Below, in pieces: positions 1 through 5,625 of a stretch of DNA of 5,625 nucleotides. Each line of letters begins with the position of its first letter. The stretch's first letter is position 1. The stretch spans positions 1-5,625 of the forward strand of contig CALLPZ010000403.1 of the NCBI GenBank assembly GCA_938015405.1, written 5' to 3'. Source of the stretch: an uncultured Pseudanabaenaceae cyanobacterium. GTDB lineage: Bacteria > Cyanobacteriota > Cyanobacteriia > PCC-9006 > JAAUQQ01. Position numbers and translations under genes: made by a program. The notes under the pieces are model-generated. The model was given only the letters and a program-made list of their open reading frames with translations, was not told the origin of the DNA and ran no database searches.

Positions 1-1
1 C

Positions 2-1192
2 GTCATTGAACCTGATCTGGATGGCTTGGTCTGGAGTGTGGATGGGCAAGTGTCTCAGCATGTGAATGTGGAGGCAAGCTTCCGGAATAATGAAACCGAT
101 GGCGATGACGATCGCATTGATATTGAGTGGTTTAACCCTGAGGGTGAGCTGCTTTGGACGACGTTTGATGGTCCCCTTGCCTTACCGCTGAAGCCCGCCC
201 TCAAGAAGGGGGAGACGGTAACTGTAGAGGAACAACGCTACGGCGAGCCCGTAATTTTGCGTCAACTGACCGATCGCGTACAGAAAGGTCGGCAAACCCT
301 GGGCTATTTGCGAGTGAGTCATCCCTGGTTTGAGGTTTCGACTCCAACGCGGAAGTTGCTGTTGGATTTAGTGGGCTGGACGGGACTGGTGATTGCGGCA
401 GTGGGGGCGATCGGCTGGCTTCTTTCTGGGTTGGCGATGCAACCGATCGTGGCCTCCTATGGACGGCTAAAGCAGTTCACCGCTGATGCCTCCCATGAAC
501 TGCGTAATCCCATCGCGATGATTCAAACTAATGTGCAGGCGGCGTTGGTGGCACCGGAGTCGGATCCGGAGGGGCAGGCTCAGCAGCTCCAAGTGGTAGA
601 ACGCTTGACTCGTCGACTGGGACGGCTCGTGGATGATCTGTTGTTTTTGGCCCGTCAGGATGGTGGCATGGTGCAGCCAGTGGCGGAGCCGGTTGCCTTG
701 GATGAGGTGTTAATGGAGGTGGTGGAGGAGCAAATGGGTCAGGCCCTGGAGAAGTCGGTGGAGTTGCGATTGCAGTTTGATGAATCGGATGAGGCGGGGG
801 AGGAACTGGAGGCCTTTGAGGTGGAAGGCGATCGCGATCAATTGGCTCGCCTCTTTACAAATCTGATTAGCAATGCGATTCAGTACACGGCCCCCGAGGG
901 AGAAGTACATTTACAAATTGCCCAGGCCAGGGAGGCAGGCCGCTCGACGCCGTTGATTGTGGTGCAGGTTGCCGATACAGGGATTGGTATTCCCGCTGAG
1001 GACCTGGAGCATTTATTTGAGCGCTTTTACCGGGTTGACCCGGCCAGGAGTCGCCGAGAGGAAGCAGGCTCTGGATTGGGGTTGGCCATCGCCCAGGCGA
1101 TTGTAGAGCAGCACCAGGGGCAGATCGAGGTGGTGAGCTCGGTGCAGCAGGGCACGACGTTTACGGTCACGCTGCCTGTTGTTTCGGGGTGA
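2..1192 (+). CDS. Sensor histidine kinase of a two-component system, 5' end outside the window
   Basis: The reading frame is open from the first complete codon (base 2), so the TTG at 26 is unlikely to be the true start and the gene is truncated by the window edge; 396 residues are visible. Numbering from base 2, residues 1-118 are a hydrophilic, probably periplasmic sensor region, about 119-143 form one membrane segment, and a short linker (AMQPI...YGRLKQF) leads directly to the H-box FTADASHELRNP with phospho-acceptor His165. The catalytic ATPase domain follows: N-box NLISNA (Asn291), G1 box DTGIGIP (Asp325), F-box LFERFYRVD and G2 box GSGLGL (about 356-361). All residues needed for autophosphorylation are present, so an active kinase is expected. 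The linker is too short for a full HAMP domain. The H-box neighbourhood resembles cyanobacterial RppB/NrsS-type metal or redox sensors, but this is recall and the signal sensed is unknown. Its response regulator is not in the window and may lie upstream. Confidence 0.93.
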   Translation, partial: VIEPDLDGLVWSVDGQVSQHVNVEASFRNNETDGDDDRIDIEWFNPEGELLWTTFDGPLALPLKPALKKGETVTVEEQRYGEPVILRQLTDRVQKGRQTLGYLRVSHPWFEVSTPTRKLLLDLVGWTGLVIAAVGAIGWLLSGLAMQPIVASYGRLKQFTADASHELRNPIAMIQTNVQAALVAPESDPEGQAQQLQVVERLTRRLGRLVDDLLFLARQDGGMVQPVAEPVALDEVLMEVVEEQMGQALEKSVELRLQFDESDEAGEELEAFEVEGDRDQLARLFTNLISNAIQYTAPEGEVHLQIAQAREAGRSTPLIVVQVADTGIGIPAEDLEHLFERFYRVDPARSRREEAGSGLGLAIAQAIVEQHQGQIEVVSSVQQGTTFTVTLPVVSG

Positions 1193-1241
1193 TGCAGACT
1201 TTAGTTAAGCCGGAGGCCATTGCTGAGAGTGTGGCGCTGAG

Positions 1242-1255
1242 CATCCTTTAGGATG
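1242..1255. other. Small inverted repeat in the kinase-ppiC spacer
   Basis: CATCC-TTTA-GGATG forms a 5-bp stem with a 4-base loop, 50 bases after the kinase stop codon. There is no T-run after it, so it is weak as an intrinsic terminator. A second 5-bp repeat, GCATT-actc-AATGC, follows at 1269-1282. Both could be chance. The 120-base spacer shows no clear promoter box. Confidence 0.2.
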
Positions 1256-1312
1256 GATGACGCGAAGGGCATTACTCAATGCAATTCCGTGAATGATTTT
1301 TAAGGACAGATT

Positions 1313-1591
1313 ATGGCTAAGGCAACAGCAAGACACATTCTTGTGGATAGCGAAGAGAAATGTGAACAGCTTAAGCAGGAGATTGCAGGCGGCAAAGATT
1401 TTGCAGAAGCTGCGAAGGAGCATTCCTCTTGCCCATCCGGTCGTAATGGTGGCGATCTGGGGTCCTTTGGGCCTGGCCAAATGGTGAAGGAATTTGATGA
1501 GGTGGTCTTTAGTGCTGATCTAAATACCGTTCAGGGTCCTGTCAAGACCCAGTTTGGTTATCACCTGTTAGAGGTGACAAGTCGCTCTTAA
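1313..1591 (+). CDS. ppiC: PpiC-type parvulin peptidyl-prolyl cis-trans isomerase
   Basis: A 92-residue single-domain parvulin, essentially the length of E. coli PpiC (93 residues), and similar to it over the whole length. It is expected to catalyse cis-trans isomerisation of peptide bonds before proline and to assist protein folding. Active-site positions are recognisable: His8 in ARHILV, Cys40 in HSSCPSG, Met57 and Phe61 in GQMVKEF, and Phe81 and His84 in TQFGYH. The GGDLG loop is also typical. There is no signal peptide or membrane segment, so it should be cytoplasmic, unlike the larger SurA/PrsA-type members. The ATG start is supported by AAGGA at 1302-1306, six bases upstream. The gene is 120 bases downstream of the kinase and may have its own promoter. 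A strong inverted repeat lies just after its stop. Family assignment is secure; the physiological substrate is unknown. Confidence 0.95.
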   Translation: MAKATARHILVDSEEKCEQLKQEIAGGKDFAEAAKEHSSCPSGRNGGDLGSFGPGQMVKEFDEVVFSADLNTVQGPVKTQFGYHLLEVTSRS

Positions 1592-1603
1592 GATTCTGCC
1601 CTG

Positions 1604-1639
1604 TGCTGCTGGAGAAGACTTTGATCTGCTCCAGCAGCA
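1604..1639. terminator. Perfect 11-bp inverted repeat after ppiC, possible terminator or mRNA-end hairpin
   Basis: The left arm TGCTGCTGGAG (1604-1614) is exactly complementary to the right arm CTCCAGCAGCA (1629-1639), with a 14-base loop. It begins 12 bases after the ppiC stop, the usual position for a transcript end. No T-tract follows on either strand, so it is not a classical Rho-independent terminator. It could protect the 3' end of the ppiC message or attenuate read-through into the hydrolase gene. The perfect pairing and location are visible; the role is inferred. Confidence 0.5.
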
Positions 1640-1668
1640 TGATGCAACGGTGGTTGACTTTTGTTGTT

Positions 1669-1672
1669 GAGG
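1669..1672 (+). promoter_or_regulatory. Ribosome binding site that decides the hydrolase start
   Basis: GAGG lies eight bases before the ATG at 1681. The earlier in-frame candidates, GTG at 1603 and ATG at 1639 and 1642, lie in or just at the end of the hairpin and have no comparable site, so 1681 is preferred. Confidence 0.55.
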
Positions 1673-1680
1673 CAACCTTG

Positions 1681-2460
1681 ATGGATTCTATCCCGGATTT
1701 TCAAAGCTTCGAGTTCACCGCTAACGGCAAGACTAAACCTGTCTTTTTTAAGGGGACGGGTCCTGCTGTGGTGGTGATGCATGAGCTACCGGGGATGACA
1801 CCGGAATGCATTGCCTTGGCCAGGCGGATTGCCCATGAAGGCTTCACGGTCTTTATGCCGCTGCTGTTTGGTGAGGCCAATGAACCATTGTCGATCAAGA
1901 TGCTGGGGTATGCGGTGAAGCTGTGCCTCAGCAAAGAGTTTTCCATGTTGGCAACCCAGCGTTCGAGCCCGGTGACGATTTGGTTGAGAGCGCTCTGCCG
2001 TGAAGCCAAGCAACGCTGCGATAGCCCCGGAGTGGGTGTGATTGGTATGTGTTTGACGGGGGGCTTTGTGCTCTCGTTGATGGCAGATGAATCAGTGCTG
2101 ACGCCGGTGATGTGTCAGCCATCGCTGCCGATCGCGTTGTTGCCGCAACAAAAACGAGCCTTGGGATTGTCGGAGGATGAGTTAGCGATTGCCAAACAGC
2201 GTGCTGCTACAGGCTGCCAGCCTTTAGGTTTGCGATTTTCAGAGGATCGAACTTGCCCGGCAGAGCGCTTTGTTCAGCTCCGTCAAGAATTCGGTGACCA
2301 TATTGACCTGACTGAGATTGATTCATCTCCAGGCAATCCCCACGGTATTCAACGTCGTGCCCATTCTGTTCTGACAGCCGACTTTGTTGATGAACCGGGC
2401 CACCCCACCCAGGCGGCGCTGGAGCAGATTATGCAACGCTTTCGGCGTGATCTTCTGTGA
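1681..2460 (+). CDS. Dienelactone hydrolase family protein (alpha/beta hydrolase)
   Basis: A 259-residue protein from ATG 1681, close to the usual dienelactone hydrolase length. The fold landmarks appear in order: first core strand and Glu35 in VVVMHELPGM, a helix with ARRIAHEGF, then the nucleophile elbow GVIGMCLTGG with Cys124. Asp189 in the RFSEDRTCPAERF stretch and His228 in AHSVLT fit as the other two triad members. A cysteine nucleophile with a nearby Glu is characteristic of dienelactone hydrolases, which open lactone rings in chlorocatechol breakdown, but cyanobacterial members rarely sit in such a pathway and the natural substrate cannot be inferred here. No signal peptide is present, so it is probably cytoplasmic. 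The frame extends upstream to GTG 1603, but that extension covers an inverted repeat and has no family similarity I can see. There is no obvious functional link to ppiC or to the downstream genes. Confidence 0.85.
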   Translation: MDSIPDFQSFEFTANGKTKPVFFKGTGPAVVVMHELPGMTPECIALARRIAHEGFTVFMPLLFGEANEPLSIKMLGYAVKLCLSKEFSMLATQRSSPVTIWLRALCREAKQRCDSPGVGVIGMCLTGGFVLSLMADESVLTPVMCQPSLPIALLPQQKRALGLSEDELAIAKQRAATGCQPLGLRFSEDRTCPAERFVQLRQEFGDHIDLTEIDSSPGNPHGIQRRAHSVLTADFVDEPGHPTQAALEQIMQRFRRDLL

Positions 2461-2574
2461 AGTGCCTCTCAATCATCTTCACGTAATTGCGTATCGTTAC
2501 AAGTTTGCGAACTTATCTTGCTGGCTGACGAATCTTTGCAGATCGTCTTAGATAGAATGCTGTACTTTTCTGAT

Positions 2575-2598
2575 AAGCCTTGCCCTATCTGGGGGCTT
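2575..2598 (+). terminator. Possible terminator hairpin downstream of the hydrolase gene
   Basis: AAGCC (2575-2579) pairs with GGCTT (2594-2598), and inside it CCC (2583-2585) pairs with GGG (2591-2593) around a TATCT loop, leaving a 3-base bulge. It lies 115 bases after the hydrolase stop. Only a short T stretch overlaps and follows its right arm, so the call is tentative. Confidence 0.3.
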
Positions 2599-2743
2599 TA
2601 GCTTTCGTCTGCTTAGCCGACACATCATATCTCTCTTGCTATGGGGGCCGGTTGCAGTTGGGTTTCGCTGATTTCACTTCCTGTTGATCAATCTCGTGCT
2701 GACGGTGTCTGGTGGTTCCCTAGAACGACTTGATGCTGAGACT

Positions 2744-2765
2744 GCTTTGCTGAAAGGCTTTGCTG
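2744..2765. repeat. Short direct repeat GCTTTGCTG, 13-base period
   Basis: Two exact 9-base copies at 2744-2752 and 2757-2765, separated by AAAG. They lie about 100 bases before the small membrane protein gene. They could be a regulator site or chance in a CTG-rich stretch. Confidence 0.25.
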
Positions 2766-2831
2766 GTTCTGGACTGGCTGACTGTTCGGCTGGGTGAAGG
2801 GTTTGCCCTGGAGCGGGTAATTCGTTGAGCT

Positions 2832-2837
2832 GATAAT
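2832..2837 (+). promoter_or_regulatory. Possible -10 box before the small membrane protein gene
   Basis: GATAAT matches the sigma-70 -10 consensus at five of six bases, 31 bases upstream of the ATG at 2869. No convincing -35 lies at 16-18 bases; the nearest, TTGCCC at 2803-2808, is 23 bases away. Many cyanobacterial promoters rely mainly on the -10, so this is possible but weak. Confidence 0.2.
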
Positions 2838-2868
2838 TAATGCATCGAGCAGGAATGGACTCTAAACC

Positions 2869-3123
2869 ATGGATAACGCTAGCGAATCGCTCCCGTCTTC
2901 AACGAATGTCAGTCACCCCAGTGGTGTGGGTAGCTTTATTCGAGAAGAAAGTGGAAAGCTCTCTTCCTCTCGGTTGTTATTGATGGTTTGGGGTGGCGGC
3001 GTTTTCCTCATTTGGGCGATCGCCAGCTTGATGCAGCAATCCCTCCAGAGTATTCCTGAGTCTGTGATTACGGTGATTGGCATTTGTGTGGGTGCTAAGA
3101 CTGTGCAGCGCTTCGGTGAATGA
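2869..3123 (+). CDS. Small holin-like membrane protein of unknown function
   Basis: An 84-residue protein. Residues 1-30 are polar and serine-rich. Residues about 36-55, after the SSSRLL motif, form a clear membrane helix. A short polar loop (QQSLQS) leads to a second, weaker hydrophobic stretch at about 62-76 beginning IPESVITVIG, and the tail KTVQRFGE is short and polar. From memory, small proteins with the pattern S-x-R, one strong helix, PESV and a terminal K-x-x-QRFGE occur in phage and phage-like lysis or structural regions, which suggests a holin-like or helper membrane protein; this is recall, not proof. The next gene carries peptidoglycan-binding repeats, which fits a role at the cell wall. 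The start has only a weak ribosome binding site (GGA at 2857-2859; AGGA at 2851-2854 is rather far), but the frame is clear and contains one HIP1 site (3016-3023), as native cyanobacterial genes often do. Confidence 0.75.
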   Translation: MDNASESLPSSTNVSHPSGVGSFIREESGKLSSSRLLLMVWGGGVFLIWAIASLMQQSLQSIPESVITVIGICVGAKTVQRFGE

Positions 3124-3251
3124 CCTAGGAAAAGGCCGTTGTGCAGCTGTCTCAGCAGGATTGATGTCGTAACCTACTCGACTGGCGTCCTGTTTGATCT
3201 AATTTGCCTTGATGCTTCTTTGTCTCGTTCAATCTATTTGGTGAGTGGCTT
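3124..3251. other. 128-base spacer between the small membrane protein and the peptidoglycan-binding gene
   Basis: No terminator-grade hairpin and no convincing promoter are visible. The absence of a terminator is compatible with co-transcription of the two flanking genes. Confidence 0.4.
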
Positions 3252-4448
3252 ATGTTTCCCTATCAGGACCCCACAGGGACCGATTTTTTGGAACGCTTGG
3301 GTGCCCTAGAGACTTATCGCAGTAAGTTGAAGCTCCACTATGATGTGGCTGCAAATGAGCCCGGCACAAACTTTGAGACCCTGGAACGGTTTCAACAGCT
3401 CAAGCCTGACAAGCAAGCAGAAATCGCAACCATTCCCTGGGAGGCTTTCCCGGTTAAGCAGGCTGGGGCCACGGATCAACGGATTGATCGCGATCGCCTA
3501 GAACTACAGGAAGAGTATGTTGAGTGGTGTCTGGAATCGCCAGCGGGTGAAACTCAAACCATTACCTTCTGCACGGAGTTCCCAGAGTATTTTGAGGCCC
3601 TAGCAGATGTCAGCTTTCAAGCCTTGGAGGCTGGAATTCAGCAGATTATGCCAGGAGCAAATCCGACCGCTCAGGAGCTACTGGGCGTAGAGCGTCCCCC
3701 GGCTTCTCTGGTCGGAGATGGCGTTGTGGGTTCTCAGACTTGGACCATGCTGGATCGGGTCTCGGAAATTGAAGATAGCAGCTTGGATCAGCCGCTGTTG
3801 CGTCGAGGGGCTCGTGGCCATGCAGTACAGCGTCTTCAGGAGCGCTTGCAACTGCTGAGCCTCATTAATGTGGTAGATGGTGACTTCGGTCCTGGCACAG
3901 AAGCTGCAGTAAAGGCGGCCCAGGAGCGTTACATCGGAGCGGGTCATCTCTTTCGCGAGCAGTTGGCACGAAATCCCTGGAACGATGGCAGTCAAGGGAT
4001 CCACTGTATGTTTCAGCCGTTCAATAAGCTGACCTTTCTGTTCAAGCTTGTATCCCAGTGCTGTGTCCCCAAGGCCGTTAACCCCCGAGGAATGTGTGAG
4101 ATTGTCTCGCCCAATTGTGTGCCGGAGCGGAATTCAGATCCGCTTGTTTGTACAACTGCTCAGCGTCAGGTACAGGCTGGGCGACATATCACTTTGAAGG
4201 ACCCTGTGAAGATTCGCATCCTCAAGTTAGAGGGTCGCTGGAAGTTGAATGGGCAGACGATTGATATTAATGACCCCAATCAAAACCAGGGGATTTGGCA
4301 GGTGAGTCGTGGGGAGCAGCGTGGAGTGTTGCGACTGTTTCCGGGGCTGGAATTGGACAGTTCTAGTATTCGTACAGGGGCGCAGGTGGCTCGCAAGTTG
4401 ATGGTGGGTGTTGATGTTTTAGTTGCTTCCGCATCTGATTTCAGCTAG
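3252..4448 (+). CDS. Uncharacterised protein with internal peptidoglycan-binding repeats
   Basis: A 398-residue protein with no signal peptide or membrane helix. Residues 1-120 are polar and include EEYVEWCLESPAGETQTITF followed by EFPEYFEALA. Residues about 122-170 look like a degenerate PG_binding_1 repeat ending in DGVVGSQTWTML, and about 183-226 are a good second repeat (LRRGARGHAVQRLQERL, then VDGDFGPGTEAAVKAAQ). Such repeats bind cell-wall or other polymers. The C-terminal part resumes with ARNPWNDGSQGIH, then six cysteines between 252 and 300 (Cys252, 270, 271, 282, 289, 300), PERNSDP, ITLKDPV and IWQVSRGEQRG. From memory, the N- and C-terminal parts match one uncharacterised bacterial and fungal family that normally lacks the repeats, so the repeats would be a domain insertion. 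No lytic catalytic domain is visible, so an endolysin role is not supported. The start ATG has only a weak GGTGAG, six bases upstream. The secreted cytochrome-like gene follows after 73 bases. Confidence 0.85.
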   Translation: MFPYQDPTGTDFLERLGALETYRSKLKLHYDVAANEPGTNFETLERFQQLKPDKQAEIATIPWEAFPVKQAGATDQRIDRDRLELQEEYVEWCLESPAGETQTITFCTEFPEYFEALADVSFQALEAGIQQIMPGANPTAQELLGVERPPASLVGDGVVGSQTWTMLDRVSEIEDSSLDQPLLRRGARGHAVQRLQERLQLLSLINVVDGDFGPGTEAAVKAAQERYIGAGHLFREQLARNPWNDGSQGIHCMFQPFNKLTFLFKLVSQCCVPKAVNPRGMCEIVSPNCVPERNSDPLVCTTAQRQVQAGRHITLKDPVKIRILKLEGRWKLNGQTIDINDPNQNQGIWQVSRGEQRGVLRLFPGLELDSSSIRTGAQVARKLMVGVDVLVASASDFS

Positions 4449-4510
4449 CCCTTGTTCGTGCTCGACCTTGCATTACAGATTTTGAGTCACGTTTTGTCTT
4501 ACCGCTTTCA

Positions 4511-4515
4511 GGGAG
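4511..4515 (+). promoter_or_regulatory. Ribosome binding site fixing the start of the cytochrome-like gene
   Basis: GGGAG lies six bases before the ATG at 4522. The start is also supported by the signal-like N-terminus that directly follows it. Confidence 0.6.
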
Positions 4516-4521
4516 CTCACC

Positions 4522-5625
4522 ATGACGTTTCGACTAACGGCGATCGCAGTTCGGAAACGACTGCTCTCCCAGGTTTTTTCTTGGGCCAGCTTGATCCTTC
4601 GGGGTCTATTCATTCTGATCTTGATCTTTTGCTTGAACTGGCCGCTCCCTGGGTCAGTTGCTTATGCCCAGACGGTTCCCACATTGTTTAAGCAAGACAG
4701 CGATCGCAGCCAGCCGGAGTCCATGACGACGGAGGAATTGACGGAGCTGAACGATCCGTTTTTCAATCTTGTCCTCAGGGATCATGGAGAGGTGACCACG
4801 CTGGAGGAGATTGCCCAGCAGCTTCAGCCGGATCAGCAGGATGTATTTGCTGTCCATGAGCGGATTGTGGATGATGCTCCCCTCATCGGCGGTAGTCCAG
4901 CCAGTCGTCGAGGGATTGTGACCTTCAGTGGAATGACTGGGGGAGAGGAACTGCAAGATAACCTTTCACTCTCGGTCTTTTTTAATTCTGAGGCTTTCCC
5001 CAGCACCACAGAAATCGAAGCGATGGCTTGGGATGATGCTGCGGGCAAGTTTAATTACTACAAGCTCGATCAGGCTCGCGACGAAACGACGCTTACTTGG
5101 AAGTTTCGTGGTGATTCGCGGAAGGCGGACTTGCTCTCCAGCCAGGCTCGGGAGGGCACTTGCATGGCCTGTCACATCAATGGTGGCATGGTGATGAAGG
5201 AGTTTAAGACACCTTGGAATAATTGGCATTCGCGAGATTTTGATGCGAGCTACCTGCGATCAGGTAATGACAATGCTTGGCCCGTTGCCGAGGCTGCCAA
5301 TAGCCCATTGCAAAATTTACGGGGAGCTCGGGATCTAGAGTTCACTGTGGATAGTGCGAATACCCGTCTGAACCAGCGGCGCATTGCAGCAATGCATGAT
5401 GGTGGCAGCCAGGTGACGGATGTGAAGCGGCTGTTGAAACCGTTGTTTGTGACCACTGAAGCTAACTTAATGAGTAGCTTTGCCAATTCGGAAAACCATC
5501 CCTTCGGGCAAAGCTTACCCTCCAATAGCCAGGTGGATATCCCCCTCTCCTTTTTTCTCAATGACACAGTCTTGGGACAGGAGTTGGGTATTTCGACGTT
5601 TGAGTTGGCGGACTTTGCTCGCTTG
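4522..5625 (+). CDS. Secreted or membrane-anchored protein with a cytochrome c-type haem motif, 3' end outside the window
   Basis: The frame is open from ATG 4522 to the right edge, 368 residues, with no stop. The N-terminus has basic residues (VRKR, 10-13), a hydrophobic core at about 22-43 and AYA-Q at 47-50, a good signal peptidase I site, so export to the periplasm or thylakoid lumen is expected. The only haem-attachment motif visible is CMACH at residues 214-218, directly followed by INGGMVMKEF and PWNNWHS; Met223 or Met225 is close, but the axial ligand cannot be assigned. Upstream is a region containing EAMAWDD and FNYY (177-180), which seems to be part of the same fold. From memory, the FNYY to PWNNWHS stretch resembles an uncharacterised family in which CxxCH is sometimes replaced by a non-haem sequence. 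A redox or electron-transfer role is inferred from the motif alone. Two HIP1 sites (4540, 4700) lie in the first 190 bases. It is probably in an operon with the preceding gene. Confidence 0.85.
   Translation, partial: MTFRLTAIAVRKRLLSQVFSWASLILRGLFILILIFCLNWPLPGSVAYAQTVPTLFKQDSDRSQPESMTTEELTELNDPFFNLVLRDHGEVTTLEEIAQQLQPDQQDVFAVHERIVDDAPLIGGSPASRRGIVTFSGMTGGEELQDNLSLSVFFNSEAFPSTTEIEAMAWDDAAGKFNYYKLDQARDETTLTWKFRGDSRKADLLSSQAREGTCMACHINGGMVMKEFKTPWNNWHSRDFDASYLRSGNDNAWPVAEAANSPLQNLRGARDLEFTVDSANTRLNQRRIAAMHDGGSQVTDVKRLLKPLFVTTEANLMSSFANSENHPFGQSLPSNSQVDIPLSFFLNDTVLGQELGISTFELADFARL

Larger units (their letters stand above)
2461..2868. other. Long intergenic region with no supported gene
   Basis: About 400 bases separate the hydrolase from the small membrane protein. 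I see no tRNA-like structure and no ORF with a ribosome binding site; a 30-codon ATG frame at 2641-2733 lacks one. Visible items are a hairpin at 2575-2598, the 9-base direct repeat GCTTTGCTG at 2744-2752 and 2757-2765, and GATAAT at 2832-2837, a five-of-six match to a -10 box 31 bases before the next ATG but with no good -35 at normal spacing. The length suggests that the downstream cluster is transcribed from its own promoter here. Confidence 0.5.
828..4707. repeat. Five dispersed HIP1 palindromes (GCGATCGC)
   Basis: Exact copies lie at 828-835 (kinase), 3016-3023 (small membrane protein), 3490-3497 (peptidoglycan-binding gene), 4540-4547 and 4700-4707 (cytochrome-like gene). All are inside coding sequence and are read through in different frames. 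They serve here as the main pointer to a cyanobacterial host. Confidence 0.9.

Noticed and set aside
1205..1480. 91-codon minus-strand frame across ppiC
   Set aside because: It is antisense to a confidently identified parvulin gene, and its translation resembles no family.
1603..1680. N-terminal extension of the hydrolase from GTG 1603
   Set aside because: It runs through the inverted repeat, has no ribosome binding site, and the ATG at 1681 has GAGG at the right distance.
2641..2733. 30-codon ATG frame in the intergenic region
   Set aside because: No ribosome binding site precedes it, and the short peptide has no recognisable feature.
2461..2868. tRNA or CRISPR array in the long gap
   Set aside because: No cloverleaf-compatible T-arm motif and no regularly spaced repeats longer than nine bases were found.
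2855..2983. 42-codon frame from ATG 2855 overlapping the start of the small membrane protein
   Set aside because: It is out of frame with the clear membrane protein, and AGGA directly abuts its ATG, too close to serve as a ribosome binding site.
3252..4448. Endolysin or wall hydrolase call for the peptidoglycan-binding protein
   Set aside because: No amidase, lysozyme or peptidase catalytic motif is visible beside the binding repeats.
4452..4691. 79-codon plus-strand frame after the peptidoglycan-binding gene
   Set aside because: It overlaps the signal peptide region of the cytochrome-like gene in another frame; that gene has the better ribosome binding site, a signal peptide and a CxxCH motif.
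4654..5567. Several minus-strand frames of 71-105 codons opposite the cytochrome-like gene
   Set aside because: They overlap one another and are antisense to a long open frame with recognisable motifs; they look like shadows.

Overview
The window looks like a chromosomal segment from a cyanobacterium. The best support is five copies of the HIP1 octamer GCGATCGC (at 828, 3016, 3490, 4540 and 4700). Fewer than one copy would be expected by chance in 5.6 kb, and HIP1 is abundant in many cyanobacterial genomes. The moderately GC-rich codon use and the gene types fit this. The species cannot be named from the sequence. All recognisable genes lie on the + strand.

Left part (1-2460): three ordinary genes. 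The first is the C-terminal 396 residues of a membrane sensor histidine kinase whose start lies outside the window. The second is a 92-residue PpiC-type parvulin prolyl isomerase. The third is a dienelactone-hydrolase-family alpha/beta hydrolase with its catalytic residues in place. An 11-bp perfect inverted repeat sits between the isomerase and the hydrolase. The hydrolase probably starts at the ATG at 1681, behind a GAGG, and not at the earlier in-frame GTG that falls inside the hairpin.

Middle (2461-2868): about 400 bases without a convincing gene. It contains a possible terminator hairpin, a short direct repeat and a weak -10-like box before the next gene.

Right part (2869-5625): three co-directional genes that are the least understood content of the window. 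They are an 84-residue holin-like membrane protein, a 398-residue protein with peptidoglycan-binding repeats set inside a larger cysteine-rich scaffold of unknown function, and a secreted or membrane-anchored protein with one CxxCH haem-attachment motif that runs off the right edge. From memory, the scaffold of the second protein and the PWNNWHS region of the third belong to two uncharacterised families. If the three genes act together, a cell-envelope redox or surface system is the most natural guess. The sequence gives no direct proof of function.
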